Shown: positions 9,601-23,916 of the stretch, in pieces
Layout: every line of letters starts with the position of its first letter
Numbering within the stretch: the first letter of the stretch is position 1
Assembly: GCA_016801885.1 (NCBI GenBank)
Contig: CM028893.1
Coordinates: 6,213,950-6,277,949 of the forward strand
Length of the DNA: 64,000 bases
Direction: 5' to 3'
Origin: Toxotes chatareus
Lineage: Eukaryota > Chordata > Actinopteri > Toxotidae
Made by a program: the position numbers and the translations under genes
Notes under the pieces: generated by a model
The model's database searches: none
What the model was told of the DNA's origin: nothing
What the model saw: only the letters and a program-made list of their open reading frames with translations

Positions 9601-12600
9601 GAAGTTATTGTGGTTTGGTTAATTTTATTTTCTAAATTAAGAGAGGGAGAAATCATGAAATAAATGGATTGAAGCCATTCATTCTCAATTTTCTCAACAA
9701 GCTGTGATGTTAAATATGGTGTGGAACTTGGTTTTCTAATTAAAGCTTATGTAACGCTGTTTTTCCTCAATAGCACATTGAATATTTTTTCCCCTTTAGC
9801 AAGCAATTAATCTAAACCACGCACTGAAATAGTCTGGCTCAAACAAACAATGCAGTTCCCCGGGAAGTGGCAACTTGCCAAATTTAACATACCTGTGAAT
9901 ATACATGCAAATACTGCATCAGTGTCAGAAATGAGTGATTGATATCCACAGAGTTGCCTCATGGTTTGGTTGTAGTCTTGCTTTCAGGGGCTCCTCCCCT
10001 TGTATCTGATGAAGAAGAGGGTAGAAACAGCTGTGTAAGCCACAGTTAAGGCCTGGAAAACCCAGTGGTGAGACAGACAACCCTATGCACTTTAATTTAA
10101 CTGGCTGGTCATATGATATGGGCCAAGCAGACTAGACGGCTAGTTAAAATGTAATTTTTGACAGCTTGATAAACAGCACTGATGCTGTGCCTGGCAGCCT
10201 GAAAATAGGTTTGTCTAATTTCTTGTCTTAGATGGAGGTTTGGGGATACTGTGGCATAAATATGTGAACTGTGCTTGAGTTCACTGCTGTCCTTTAGTGG
10301 ACCAGTTTTGAATTGTGGGAACTTTTTATAAACCGTCTTTACTTTAATAAGTGGCAATTATATTATAGCTATTTAAAATTAGACATGCAGCAGTAAGGTA
10401 AAAGCGGGAGTATAAAATACAACATGAAATAATTGTCTGTTTGCTAAAACCCTTCCCCTGAACAATAATTGTACAATAATAATTGTACACTAACTATGTG
10501 CAGCAGGCCTGTCAAGCTTTGGATTTCTTTGATATTTGGAATGTGCCCTAATGAAAGCAAAATCAAAAGAATAAAATAGTGAGGAACAGTTAAACAATGT
10601 ATTGGTCTGCTCCGACTGCAATTATTTGCATACCCATATAACTATGCTGTACAGTAGTACAACCTAGTATTACTTTCCCCCATTCATACCGTAGATGAAA
10701 GATTATCTCAGCTGATAAGGCCGTTTGTCTGAATTCATGCTGTTCACTCTGAGGTTGATGAGTTGTTTGTGTGCATTCATGCAGCAGTGTTTGTTAGGTC
10801 TTAATGAATGAGTGGGGATGTTATGAGATTGTAAATCTGGATGCCTCATGCATATTTTATACATTTTCCTTGCAAACATAAAAGTATAACACTCATTTAT
10901 GCCAAATGTAACATTCAAATGAGGCAAAAAAGTTTGAGAATTTGCTTTTAAAGTGTTCCACATTCTAGTACTTACATTAATGCACCAATTTATATTGATA
11001 TTTTTTAAGGAAATGACCCATATTCCTTACTGTGGTGGTACACAGATTAGTTGTTTTTCTTTCGGATTTTTCTGGTCCAGTGTCCTCACACACGTTTTGG
11101 GAAAGTTCAGAGTGTGATCTGAGAGGTTCGTGCTTCAAGATTTTTAACCTATCACACATATTAGGGACTGACCCTGTCAACTACAGTGCTGTGAAACAGA
11201 CATTATAATCAGCTGCCCTACATCAAATAACCTTTTTGACTCTCTCCCAAACAGCATGGCGTCCTGCAAGGCTTTCTTAGGATCCAGGTTAATGAGCCAC
11301 CTCCCGTGAGCCATGCTGCTATCTCCAGCAGTTTCACATCTCGTGAGCTGCTCATAACGTACTTGTTATTGCAAAGCAAAGTTAACCCCTCAACAAGGCT
11401 GACTGTGTCGATTTTGTTGGCTTGAGCTGTAAATGCCATTCATTTCACACACAACAATCACTTACCACTTGCTGTGGCAGCTGCAGGGTGCTTCAGGTAG
11501 AGCATGTGCCAAATAAATTCAACACAGGCTAGAAATTCTATGCATAAACCTGCCCAGAAGCGTTGAAATATACAGTACAGTGTCCAAGTATATCATTTTT
11601 GGATGTTCTATTGCAGGTGTACTTGGATTCAAAACATCCAGAGTTAAAGTATCTGTTTGCAGCTTCATTTAATAAAGAAGGATCTTATTGCTCTCTATGG
11701 CAGCAGTTGAAAGACAGAGAAACTGTCCACAGGTCAAAGTTGTAGTAAATCAGTTCCTTAATTGGAGCCATCCCTGCTCCTTTAAGTTTTAGCGCACTGT
11801 AAATGTTTATGTTCTCATAAGTGCGCCCCCCAAGTGTTTTCACTGCTTACCTGCTGTTTGTGTACAGTGTGATGTATGGTAGCATCTATGCTGAAGGATA
11901 GTGATGGTTGATGGGAAAATTAACTTCTTTTTTTTTTCTGCAGAGGCACCACCTCACTGAGTGATTAGGACTTAATCTAGAGGAGTGTGTGTGGTCAAGG
12001 TTATCGCTGTTGTGAGTCTGGGAAAAAAAGAAAAAGGAAAAGAAATGACGAGTGAGCTTTCCTTCTCAGCAGATACTGGGTGTCAGCATGACTGATCTGA
12101 AGAGCTTCAAGTAGAGATTATCTCTTTCTCTGTCCTAAACAGCTAAAGATGAGTAGGGATCCATCACTGTGCCCTTGACCTTCAAAACAAATTACCTTCC
12201 CAGCATTCTCCCTGCCTCGGCTGCCACTGTTCAACATTAGAGGCTTTTTAATAGCCATAGGATAAAAGAGACTTGACTTTACATGACGTTAATTTCAGCT
12301 GATTAAATATGACATGACATGCCAGCAGTTTGAACTTGATGTAGTAGTTTTGGTAGCCAGGGTAAGATGTGGACCAGATTAATTTTTCTTTCCCATGCTG
12401 CCAGAGAATGTGTAATATCAATTTAAGGAATACAGGACATTTTATAAACACAGCGACGCCCAAATCAACCGTTGGACTTCAGCTTCAGCATGTGTTTGCT
12501 GTCAGCTGCGGCATGCTTTTTCCTTTCATGCACAATAACAAATGAGCAGGAAAGTCGTGCACACGTGTGGCTTTGCAGTCAGATGCCCAGTGTAATATAG

Positions 12601-14106
12601 ACTTGATCATGTAGTTGTTATTCTTGAAGCACTTATTCATGGACTACAGGCTATCCCACCTATGAACTTGGAGTTACTTTTTGAGGTGGAGGTCAGTTGG
12701 CAGGAGCTGGCGAGGCGTCTGTGTTACTGCAAATGTCAGGTCCCAATAATACGAGGGTGTAGGTTTCATCTGAGCGAGAACAGGGAATAACACGACATAA
12801 CTCAGTGCAACTCAAGATTTAAACCAAAGAAACACAGAGTCCCACAGGAGTTAAGGCACTCTTGCTTGTGAATGTCATACCCATAAATCTACATTTTGCC
12901 AGCCCTAGATCCAGTTGCAGTTTTAGACAATGCTGCTGAGTTGAATGAAATTAATGACATTTTATAGTTAATATAGCTGGTCCCTGCTCAAGTGGAAAAA
13001 GGAGTATTGCAGTCTCTGCTCAGCAAAATTCTCTGGCCTGTCATCATAGAGGTGACTGAAACTCCTCATCCCCTTTGAAAATCCCCAATACATGACACAC
13101 GTGGTCGCGGCCTCTTAGTTGTGTTTGTGCTGGTTGTGGCAAAGCAAGACAAAATCAGTGGGCCCAGATACGGGGCTACCTGTGAGAGGTGCCGCCTGAG
13201 GCAGGGCGAGGTGCTGACAGAGGTCAGAGCTGCAAAGTTTTAGGTTGCAAAACTGCCCTGCTGCATCGGGCATATTTATTCTAGCAGTAGCAGGTTTTTC
13301 TTGATAAATGTGTTTTGAATAAGCCTGCACAGCCTGTGTACATTGTCATTACATAAAGTGAGTTTGATGGAGGTCAGGGATTCAGTATTTTACAGAGTTT
13401 TAGATAAAGGTTTTAAATTGCATCTCGCAAATGCAAAGGGGCAATGTTTGAGTGTGTGCAAGAGAAGAAAAATGGGTTTTGCACTATATTTCTCTCTTTA
13501 TAGCTTTCTGACACTCTGCTCCAGGTAGACTGCTCCCCTCTGGCCTGTTCTCAGATTAGCCTGCGCTGGCCAAAGTCAACACGAGAGTTAGTGGAGAAAC
13601 AACTTCCCTCATTCGCACCAAGACGGCTAATACTTCACCAGATCTGGCGTCAGACAAGTCAATTTGTGATGTGTAATTTGTGTTCAGTGTAAGACACATT
13701 TAAATCTGACAAATCTGATTAAAAATGTATGAATTATCTTAGATTATTATTTACTTCAGTGGGTCAGAGCATATTAAAGTGTTTGGTTTGTGATTTCAAA
13801 GTTGAAATAAGGGACAAAACCACTGTTGGATGCAGAGTGTTGAAAGAAGTGACTGATCACTGGTATTTTTGGGGTTTGTACTTTGATTTTAGTATATTGC
13901 AAGAGATTTAACAGACAGACTTATGGTACAGGATGAATGTCCCTTTAAAATACTTTTTGCGGCTAGTTAGAAAGCCATCACAAGGAGACAGCTGCAGGCA
14001 AATCATCCTGCAGTGATATAAAATCTATGTATCTGACTTTCATGTCAAAGGAAAAGTTAGACACTGGGAAATACTGTATCTGGCTCATAACCCCTAGTAA
14101 AATAGC

Positions 14107-14242
14107 AATTTGTTTTAACATTTTTATACAGATTAAATGAGACAACAGCTTGTTACAGTTGTGTTACCTGTGGACTGGGGACAGAGGCAGCTCCCAGCTC
14201 CCAGTCTGTGTGCTAAGCTAAGTTAGCCAGCTGCTCACCTAA
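14107..14242 (-). repeat. teleost interspersed repeat family A, reverse copy
   Basis: Read on the minus strand, the segment contains GGTGAGCAGCTGGCTAACTT, then AGCTTAGCACACAGACTGGG and the ATTTAATCTGTATAAAAATG tail. These follow a repeat common in percomorph fish ('...gctagcttagcttagcataaagactgg...'). The centre has a deletion relative to the remembered consensus. Other copies lie at 31.8, 40.9, 54.9, 59.4 and 60.5 kb. Confidence 0.6.
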
Positions 14243-17200
14243 AAATCTGAATGTGAACAACAACCACAAAATGGACAACAAATATGTGTCTATAAGAAGG
14301 AAACCAATTACGTATGTTGACACATCCTGCTCCTGTACAGTTACTGTGTCGCCCATGTCAAGGCAGTGCTTGCCACCTCTTGATGTCAAAATTGGGTCAT
14401 GTGCAAGGCCCTTCTCAACCCACCCGTGTTTAATTGCCATGTGCTAAAGAATTTCCCATGTGCACACAAACCAGTCAAGTCTGGTGCGGCCTAATAATTG
14501 TTCACTTAAATCGCCTCTTTGTGCTGCTGTCTGCACTCAGGCTGCCAGCATTTTTTTCCCCTTTCTGCACTCTTCAAATGAGATCTCCCCATGCTTTCAG
14601 TGATGGCACAGGTTGAACCAGAGCGAAATATTCTCTAATTGACAGGGGTTAGCTGCTCAGAAATCCTTTCGCTTCCCTTTACCGGTGTCAGCCACTACAT
14701 AAAAGGCATGTTTAGCTATTTTAACCAGGAGTAAAGCTGTCTTTCACAAGCAATCTTTGACTCACCAGAGACATTTATCCCTTCCTCTACCAACGCGGCT
14801 CCTGCTCTGCTCTGACCAATCGCCTCTTTATTCTGCTCAAAGGCTCTCTCCAGTTTCAATGAGAGGAGCGTGGGGACGCAAGCTGTTTGGGGTCTGCAGC
14901 TATTGACTGGATTTATCGACTAGGCGAGACAAAAAAGTGACCAAAATAAGCAGCAATGACAAACACAGAAACACAGACTGGTGGGCAAAAAAAAAAATAA
15001 AAAATCCCACTTTGTTTTAAGGGGAGCAGCCTGTGTGTGCGCTGCTGATATGATCCCCCATGAGAAGGTTCAGGTCACTGAATCCCTCTTCAAACAGGCC
15101 TCAGAAAAGAAAAGATTTATTTGGATTTTTTTCCCCCTTTTTTGCTTCAAAGTTAGAGTGGGAACATACAGGCTTTTTTAGCATGCTCTCTGCAGAAGGG
15201 TTTTCTGTGACGCTTCAGAAAGATAAATTATATAAATGTCTTTGGTGGCTTATTAAATGGCTCATGAAAATAGAAGGCCCTCTGAGAGTTTACTGTGCCT
15301 TCTCTATATAACATGCTTTGATGGTAGTAAATGGTACACTGTTCTATCTGCTGTGACAAATGTCAGAGTCCTGAAAAGGTTTCATCCCGAGTAATTTCCC
15401 TCTGTTAGTGTGCTTTCACTTTCCAGCGAGCACAGGAGCGTACCAGCGTGACTTTTAATGATTGGTTTGGACTCACCGATGACACAGTATTGTCACGAAC
15501 AGATTGAATTTTACCTGCACGCACCACATTCATTAGAAGCCTCTGAAACTCTAAACGTGCCACAGAGATGAAGCAGGTCAGGTTTTGCCCCAAATTGATG
15601 TCTTAAAATATTGAAAATGTCAGTTAGGTCTTGTAGCTTGTTTGGTTGTTGTGTGTGTGTGTGTGTGTACATGTGTGAGCGCGTGTGCACGCTCGTAGAA
15701 ATTCAAGCTCAGGTTAGACAGACCGTTGGCATGGCTCCTAGTTCTTAGCAAGAAAGCAGCTCCTGTCAGGCTCCCAGAAACCCTGGGCTAGAGATGAAAC
15801 AGAGAAGAGTGTGTGTTGGTGTATATATGTATGTACAGTGTATGTGTGTGCCTACGAGCCCTGTGCATCTCCATACTGACATTTCCAACTGGTGCTGGTG
15901 TAAATAAGGCTGCCGACCACAGCAGGTGTGGGGAGCAGGGGAGGTCTGCGCCCCTTCAACCCCAGGCCGCAGTAAAACCGTTCTGCAGAAGTCAATATTT
16001 GCACTCGGTATCAAAGCCAAACCTGTTTTTGTATCAAAAACCGGGCTGCACAGAAGCAAGCTTGTCCGTGAATCCAGGAGATGTCAGGGAAAACACATGC
16101 AATAGTTGCACTGGTGTAACACGCTTGTCTTATTTTGTGGAATTAGCATAGACTCTCCTTGGCTGAGTAATTTCACTATTGTGGCAGAATCATGAATTAA
16201 ACCACATTTGCACCCTCTTGTCTCACAAAAACATTTTTGTATGAACCACTGGTCTAATGACCATGTGTAATGTGAAAGGTGTCACTCGTAGAAACAAACC
16301 CACTGACACTTAACACCTGGCTCTGTTTCACCTTAGATGTGCTGAACTTTTTAGCCTGTTTCAGCTCAATGTTTTGGTTTTACACCAATCAGCTTCTTGT
16401 TTTGCTACAGCTCTCAGCCGGTTCAAACAGAGCTCAGAGGAGAGTGAATATTGGCCTTAACATTTGCCAAGTGGCCAGAAGCATGAATCAAAATGACTGG
16501 CAATGTTACTCTGTGTCTGCTGGATGTGTAAATACTGTGGAAGCTGTTTTCTAACACCCTGAACAACTTGTGGCGTCTTTGCTAAAAAGAGGTAAGAAGT
16601 TTGCAGTTATAACAACCAATAGAAATTACAGGCAAAATACAAAAATAAAACCCAGGATGTTGCAATAAATCTGAAAATTATCTTTTAAGGTTACTTAAAT
16701 TGCTATACCTCTTAGGCATGAATTGGACCATACAAGTTCCAGTCTAATTTCGGTCCGTATTTAATCAATGTCAATCAGCTGATTTTATGTTCAGTATAAT
16801 ATCCATCCTCTTTTAGCAGCACAACCTTCCCTTATACTTTGACTGTGAGAAAAGTGACTCAGTTTGTGCACACAGAGCGTACATTTTAATTTTAAGACAT
16901 TCGCAGGAGACCAGACTGCAGTGGTGTCTGGGTCCATCCCTCCCTGTCTCTTGAAAGTGTGTGGAAAAACACTTACATGGCTTTGCTTTGATTTGCAGTG
17001 TGTACCGAGGGGTTTCCATCACAGCCTCTCTCATGTGGTCCGCTGCTCCTGCTCCTGTCTGCTCACTGAGACTGTCCTCTCACAGGGCTCCGATACAAGA
17101 CAGTGTCTTGACTCTATCACAGACCATCGCAGTGGATTTTTTTTTTAAGTTTACACAACCTCGGTTGCAGTGAGGGAGTTTCTATAAATTAAATAGGAGG

Positions 17201-18654
17201 TACAGATTGAAGTGAGAAAAGGTTACACAACAGGGATAAAAGATTATAGATATGCTGGGAAATGTAGCAGCATATAGATTCCTAAAGTAAACCGGCTGTA
17301 GAAAACCATTACTCAATTATACAATTGTGAGCAGACCACTTGAGTCACAGGCAGGCAAGCTTTGGTTAACACTTAGTGAGAGACTGCGAGGTCCAGTTTA
17401 ACATTTGGACAGTGTACCACATTGGTTTTCACACACGTTCTTGCATGCGAAGCAAATCAGCCACACTTGAGCTTTAAGGTTCCACATTAGCGGGAGCTTG
17501 TGGTAAACAAGCCAAGCGGGGCACTGCCTGCCCGACTCTCCTGTGCTGCAGTCTTTTTTAGTGTCCTTTTATAGCCTCCTTCCTTCCTCCTCACACTCCA
17601 CAGTCTTCTGAGAGGCCGTGCAGGCACACAGGGGAGCAAGGAAGTCAGCGTGCTTCATTAAGTGAATGCGGCACACCACGCATGTCAGTGAAAACAACAG
17701 AGGCTCTGTTCAGGAAAAAAATGACACTTAGAAATAATAGCAAGCCAGAAGCTGCCTTTAAGGGGTGGCTGATGGTTACAAGGCCTCCAGCTGTGGTTCA
17801 CAGATTTTCATTTTACATTAGCAGGCTGGAAGTGTTGAAAAATGGCCTACTTCTTTTCATGGCACTCGTTCATTAGCCTGAACATGAATGCATTGAATTA
17901 CTCTACACTCTATTTGTAGTTGTTGTTGTTTTAATTAAATAAACTTTATTCGGTCTTTGTTTAATATGCACTCAACTGGAACATGGGAGCCTTTTGATCC
18001 ATTACTATTCAGTATGTACTTTCCTGGTTTAGCTGAGATATGGTTTGTCAGACTCTCAGTGTCTTGGTTTTATCAGGGAAGTATTATTTTATAGGCACGT
18101 AATTAACTGAAGTATCCCGTTTGAATTTTAGTCTTTTGGGTCAAGTATCAGCAAATATTTGAACAAGAATACCAGATGCCCCTGAAGAACAGGACAAACC
18201 TCAGCAGCCATTAAATACTGGATTATCGTGGCACATGTCCAATGTATCTATATGGCTGCCAAGATGGAGGATTAACACCTTTTTCTTAAAATTAGGAGGT
18301 GGTGGGGATAGATGTCCACTAAGCTCACACAAGCCCAGGGCTCATACTTGGAATGCAGTCCAGTTGTAAAAAGTTGTATTTAAAACTCCACATAGGTAAT
18401 TGATACTACAATTATTTGCTCTTGAGGACCAGGATTCACATTCAGTGAATCAGAGTAGCACCAACAGTGTATTTTATGAGGTAACTGAGGTAACTTTGAA
18501 AAAGTTTTCAAAATTGATGCAGGAGAACCAGAGATATTACATGCATTCTTCTTCCTTTTCAAAAGCCGGTACCTAGAGGTGAGGAGCAGGCTACAGAGAT
18601 CTGGTAAACTCACTTCTTTCTAACTCCACACTCCTGGATTTTTTTTTTTTTTTA
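14243..18654. other. intronic DNA, no gene recognised
   Basis: No exon is supported. The stretch 14,490-14,650 is unique-looking with ATTA-type cores and might be conserved. The remainder holds simple repeats and chance open frames. T runs occur at 17,138-17,146 and 18,639-18,652. Confidence 0.4.
15649..15690. repeat. GT microsatellite
   Basis: About ten consecutive GT units are followed by degenerate GT and GC units. A further TGTATG-rich stretch follows at 15,809-15,850. Confidence 0.8.
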
Positions 18655-18815
18655 AATTTCAAAATTTTATGACTCATGACTCAAGTGACATCACTTGAGG
18701 CAAACTGTCAGCTGTCACACACTCGTTCTGAAGCTACAAAAGGCTTTATACAACTGTTTGTCACACATGCTGTAATCAGACACACTTTGATGTGTAGATT
18801 CGGTGGAGTTCCCCT
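18655..18815. repeat. probable decayed teleost interspersed repeat
   Basis: The segment ends with TTCGGTGGAGTTCCCCTTTA and contains CTCAAGTGACATCACTTGAG. Both phrases, in this order, recall a fish repeat whose other strand starts 'aagggaactccaccgatt' and includes 'gatgacatcacttga'. CTCAAGTGACATCACTTGAG is also nearly self-complementary and could form a hairpin. Family name unknown to me. Confidence 0.4.
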
Positions 18816-21800
18816 TTAAAATTCATGTTAACAAGCCAGCTGTCCTCTTCCTCCCCCTTTGTTGGCACATTTCTACACTTGTTTGCATATTACTGTCACC
18901 AGCTGTAGATGGGTGGAATAATGTGAAACCATTGGCAGGAATGTGTGCAGTTTAGCATTGCCTGCTTTCTTCCATGTGTGCGTGTGCGCCCTCAATATAA
19001 ACACAACAGGAACGCACTCAAAAACTTTATTCCATAGCGCTGCTGGTGGTCAAATCTCAACAGGGTACCCTTTAAAACCAGAACCAAATCTGTATCATAC
19101 AGTTCTAGTTTTTGACATTTTTATAGACTAAATTAACAGAGCAATTGGAAACAAACCCCTAAACGGATTAAACAGCAATGAAAATCATCACTATTTGAAG
19201 GGTTAATTCATCGAATCATCACTGAATAAGCCTACCTTTCATTCACATTATTTGTCAAGATATTGTATCCATGCCTAATGAGGAATGAGGGTTTAGTATA
19301 TGGATGAGACTGAATGAATCCCCTCAGACAGGTGCATGTCTGCCGCCCCCCTGGGGTGGCTGTGCTGGGGGGGGAGATTAGAGAAGGTGAGAGTGTTGGA
19401 GCTCTGCCGCAGGGCTCGTCCCGGCTGCTGCTGTTTAGCCAAGAGAGCGCCAGCGAAACAGAAAACAGATGACAGGGAGAGGGGGGGTAGCTGAAAGGCT
19501 GGCTTGTGTGTTCCTTCTGTTCTGTGTCTGTGTTTACCCTCAAGGGGTGTCAATAGGATATGGCTACCATATTGTCCGTGATATTACCCATGTTGCAGCA
19601 TGGTGTGGTTCCTCCATTTGTCCTGCTTTGCTGGTTATTGTATCATCAGTCAAACCTAATACATGCTGTAAAATCCATTAATGACTCATCACCTGTTTGT
19701 GTCTGGACATGCTTAGTGCACCCTTCTGCTCAGATGCATTTAAACCCAACAACCCCAGCTAGAGATTAGAGTGTATAAAACACCTTGGAGAATTCACCTC
19801 AGTCTATCCCGTGTAGATATTCTAGTCCATCTTCTACTTAAACAATCATTCCTGTGCTCACTCAGGAGATTTTGACAGTCCCCTCGCCTTGCAGCTGTGC
19901 AGTGGTCCATTTCAAAGTGCCTTTGGCAAAGCCTGACAGCCTCAATTAGGACTCCTGTGCCACCTCCGTTTTTGCACAGGCTAAAGTGCTCCTTGCCATA
20001 ATCTTGGAGGATCATGTTATGTTTTTTCTAAGGATTTTTCATGTCACAGTAAATTTTTTGCAGCCCCTGAGCCAGGACCCTAAGCTCCATATCCTTGGAG
20101 GTTCTACTCCACTGGCTAGAGGATACAGTCAGAGTGTTTTCTTTCACCAATCTGAAATGTCATGGAGTGATTAATACCCAGGTTTGTTCCAGTGGCTTGT
20201 GAGTTTTGGCAGCTATTGTAAATTTGGACACAAAAGGCAGTACTGCTCCATGATCAGTTTAATATAAAAAATGTAGGCTTTTTGGACCCTATGGACTCAT
20301 GAGAGAACTACTTGCAGTCCTGTGGATCATCAACCTTTGTGTTTCTTTGGATCAATCTGAAAGACAGCACTTCAGAACTGCAGATTTACCCTAAAATTCT
20401 GTTGCCCAGAGATTTATTTAAAGCATTACACACATCAGTGATTGTAGCCCTTAGACTGCGTGGTAATTCATAGGAAATGTGCTGTATTTATTGATTCTTT
20501 GAAGTGTATTTTAATCAATAAAGCTTTCAAGTTGGCACTACTGTTTGAAATTTCAGGCTTTTAACAACTACAAATGCAGGCTGACGGCTTAGCTCCAGGT
20601 TGCACTGACCTTAGGTCGCTACACACACGTACCATCACGTCAGCCTCTCAGTGTTGACAAGATTTGCCAAAGCGTGGACATGCGCACGGGTGGGTGGGCA
20701 GGCAGGCGGGCGGACAGGCAGACTCTGCTGTCTGGAACAGACAGACGGCTGAGCCATGTTTGATGACTCTCCGAGCTCATCTATTAATCACCACCTTTCC
20801 AAACCCTCAAGGCTCTTTGGAGATGCCACAGATACCATGCTCCGTCATCAGTGCTGACAAACAAAAGGGGAAGTTGGGAAATAGCTATTCATTTTTTTAT
20901 GGTCTGGTGCCCTTGGAATGGACAAGACCTTTGACCTTAGAGAGCTCCTGTTAGAATTGTGAGGCAGGCAGCAAAACAACACTGCAGACTAAAATAGTAA
21001 CATGGGGGAAACATGAGATTTCTGCCCATCTGTTGTGATGCTTAAGTCCCACAGAGAGGGTGCTGAAAGAAATCTTAACAGTACTATTTGCAGTATTTTC
21101 ATTGTAATGTACTATAAAGTAGATGCGTCTGCATTGTAATTTATCTCCAGTCAACAGAGATTGACTCCTTTTTAATCAGAAAGAGAATGAAAGAGGTAAC
21201 GACATAGTTATTATAATGCCTGTGCTTGTTTAAAAGAGATGGTTGACAGACAAATGGATTAAAGTTACTGGAAAGATCCCACATGCTATAGTCACTGCTC
21301 CAAAAAAAGGTTTGGGGAGTGAGATGCACATCCAACAATCCAACCTTTACATTTCTTGGAGTGCTGGTGAGGTGGCAGTGTGAGTGAGGAGATCAGTCTC
21401 CAGCTGGCTTTAAATCCCAAAAGCAACCCAGGTCAACTCTGCATACCAGGTAATTTCGATAAACACCGATGTCAAATTTGTACCTTTATGACTACATTGA
21501 ATAAACTGGCTCTCTACACTTTGAATTGTTCTGGCTGGTGCACACAATATATAGTTTCTCCAAATCATCTTAAATAAGCAAACTACAATGAAATGCCAGT
21601 GTTTCTGTCTCCGTCAAGAAGTGCCAAGAGACCCAAGTGTCACTGGTTATATAGAAGATGAAGTGTTATTTAGTTTTTTGCCCGAAACCAAAATAGAACG
21701 TTTGCCGTCTTTGAGCATATTTTCTTTGTGTCTGTGGTACAAACCTTGGCCTAGAACACGCTTTGTAAATCTTGTGGAACCAGATCATGTGCTGTGCTTC

Positions 21801-22440
21801 GTAGCTGCAGGGACAGGGATTCTCCTCCCTTTCCACAGTCCAGCAGTTCCCCTGTCCATCTTCTTTCTTTCTCACTCTTAAGTTACCAAAACACACTCCT
21901 ATGCCGTGGGATTGATGGGTGCCAATGGCTGCCCCTTCTTCTGGGAAACATTTCCTCGAATGAAGGCTTGTGGCGAAATGTTTACAATGTGGGAACTATT
22001 AGCAACCTTTGGGGAGAAACAGCCCCAGCATGGTGTAATCAATACTTCTTTTGTTTGTTGAACCCGCACACTCAAGCCCAAGAGTTTTCAGCTCCTCGGC
22101 TATATGGCCCATGGAAAATTTTGCAGTGAGGAAGCTGCTTTGTGTATCTCTTGTAGTGTAGTGTAATACTAGAGTTTTAAGAATGTGTAAATGGGTTTAT
22201 TGATGGTGTCTAGCTTAGCGCTGAGAACACGACTGTAACAGTGGAATGTATGTGTCAGGTTCTTGTTACTAGCACCAAGCTAATCTGAAAACTAACTGGA
22301 AAGACAGGATGTATCAAAGCTTTAAGGTCTATAACTGCTAAGTTGATTGAAAGTATGATGCCCAGAGGCCAACTTTGTGCAAACCTGTTCTCTGCAACAG
22401 GTGCCAGCAGGGAATATAAGTGATAATGGGAGAGATCAAT

Positions 22441-22467
22441 AAAAAAAAAAAAAAAAAAAAAAAAAAA
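22441..22467 (+). repeat. poly(A) tract of 27
   Basis: Longest A homopolymer in the window. The preceding sequence is not recognised as a LINE, a SINE or a retrocopy, and no flanking target-site duplication is evident. Confidence 0.85.
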
Positions 22468-23759
22468 CTATTGTATAGAATTTGTCCCACACTGGTACCC
22501 CAAGCTGAGCACTGGTATTCCTGCAGCCATCTCCATTTGCGACAGCTGTACATGTGTACAACATGCTCATTTCCGTGTGAGGACACATGCATGTAAGTCA
22601 TGTGGTAAAGACCCACAAAACCTTGAATACAATGAAGGGAACTAGGTCATTCAGCAACACCTGCTATTGGAATCTGAGGATCAACACTCACGCTAGCAGC
22701 TGATTATCCCTTTTCACTCAAATCCCGAGTGTATCGGGATGATTGATGGGTTGAACACATGCAGAGTAACTGTTTATCTCAGGCATCATCTCACACCTCC
22801 TTTAAAATAGTCTCTCATGTACCTTTGCTGTATTTTGCTTAAAGCTTGCTCTCAACTGCACACAGTCCAGCAGGCATCCACAGTAAAAATTACCATGCAC
22901 CTGTTCCCACTTTGGCTCCCTCCAAAGTCCACAACAACTGGGCTCAATGCCGAAATCTTTGGGGCTGAACGGTTTGCCAATGGATCCCCTGTAGTTTTCC
23001 TTTTTCTGTACCAAGTGTCTTTCACCAAATGTAGGTATTTATCTGTGGAAAAAAACAACTCCTAAGTAACTCCTTGTGACATAGCTGATTTCCTCAAATT
23101 CATTTCCCGTATTTAATTGAAATGCAGCTTTTTCGCTGTGAGGATTAGGAATAACCTCAAAGGTGTTAAAGAAGCAATTTCACGGAAAGGTACAGTGAGT
23201 ACACACCTGCTGTTAGGTTTCCAGGTGCCTTCAAAGCGGGCAGATGGGTTATGTTTAATGAGGCAGTCATTGATTCATTCTTGGCAGGAAGGTTACCTGC
23301 CTTGTTAGACTGGTACAATTAATAAGAATATGATTTTATTCATTCATTCACTCACAATAAAGTCACTGAGGCAAGGTCAAATAACACTTCTGTGTGTAAT
23401 TGAACCTGGATGTGTAAAACACTACAAGACAGATTGGGTTCCAACACTAGTTATGCAATGTTCATAAATATTCAAGTCTTTCTTCTCATAGGTAGGCCTG
23501 TTATGTACAAACACCTCAAATATTTAGCAGAATGACACTGTTTTTCACAATTAATTAATTGGAGAACTATCACATTGCTGACTTGCCTTGATTATGAGTT
23601 TTAAATCTCAGAAAGAGGTCTGGAGAAGCTGTTACTAGGTTTTCAGAGAAGGGAGGGCATGTTGATGTCTGCCAACTAGGCGTGGACAGCTGTGAACATG
23701 AGAGCCACAACAGAAGCTGTGTACTTTTCCTTTTTTAGCAAACCCAGTTTTTGATACTA

Positions 23760-23790
23760 CAGTCGTGTGTGTGTGAGGCTGTGTGTGTGA
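23760..23790. repeat. interrupted GT repeat
   Basis: Two short GT runs separated by GAGGCT. It lies about 130 bases before the TA-rich tract. Confidence 0.6.
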
Positions 23791-23916
23791 CTTGAGTATG
23801 AATTTACAGCTGATATTTCATAACATTTCCACATGATCAGTGTGGGTCATCCAAGTTAGGCTGTGATCTGATTATATTGGCTGTGAGAGTTATGTCAAAA
23901 GTATAGAACACACAAA

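Larger units (their letters stand above)
8185..14106. other. intronic DNA, no gene recognised
   Basis: No exon or RNA gene is recognised. An open frame at 8722-9192 (+) follows an AG-ending pyrimidine tract, but its translation shows no known domain. Homopolymers are listed separately. A short near-tandem repeat of CAATAATTGTACA occurs at about 10,463-10,489. The rest looks unique. Confidence 0.4.
18816..23910. other. intronic DNA, no gene recognised
   Basis: No exon or RNA gene is recognised. Contents include a G8 run near 19,367, a GGGCAGGCAGGCGGGCGGAC minisatellite-like stretch at about 20,690-20,720, and unique sequence at 19,800-20,170. Open frames at 21,588-22,129 overlap in several phases and show no domains. 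Confidence 0.4.

Noticed and set aside
20664..20730. Glycine-containing frame over a GGCAGGCGGGCGGAC stretch
   Set aside because: Glycines are not spaced every third residue and there are no suitable splice junctions. It is a short GC-rich tandem-like repeat.
22441..22467. A27 tract as the tail of a processed pseudogene or retroelement
   Set aside because: No upstream coding remnant, polyadenylation signal in a useful position, or target-site duplication was seen.
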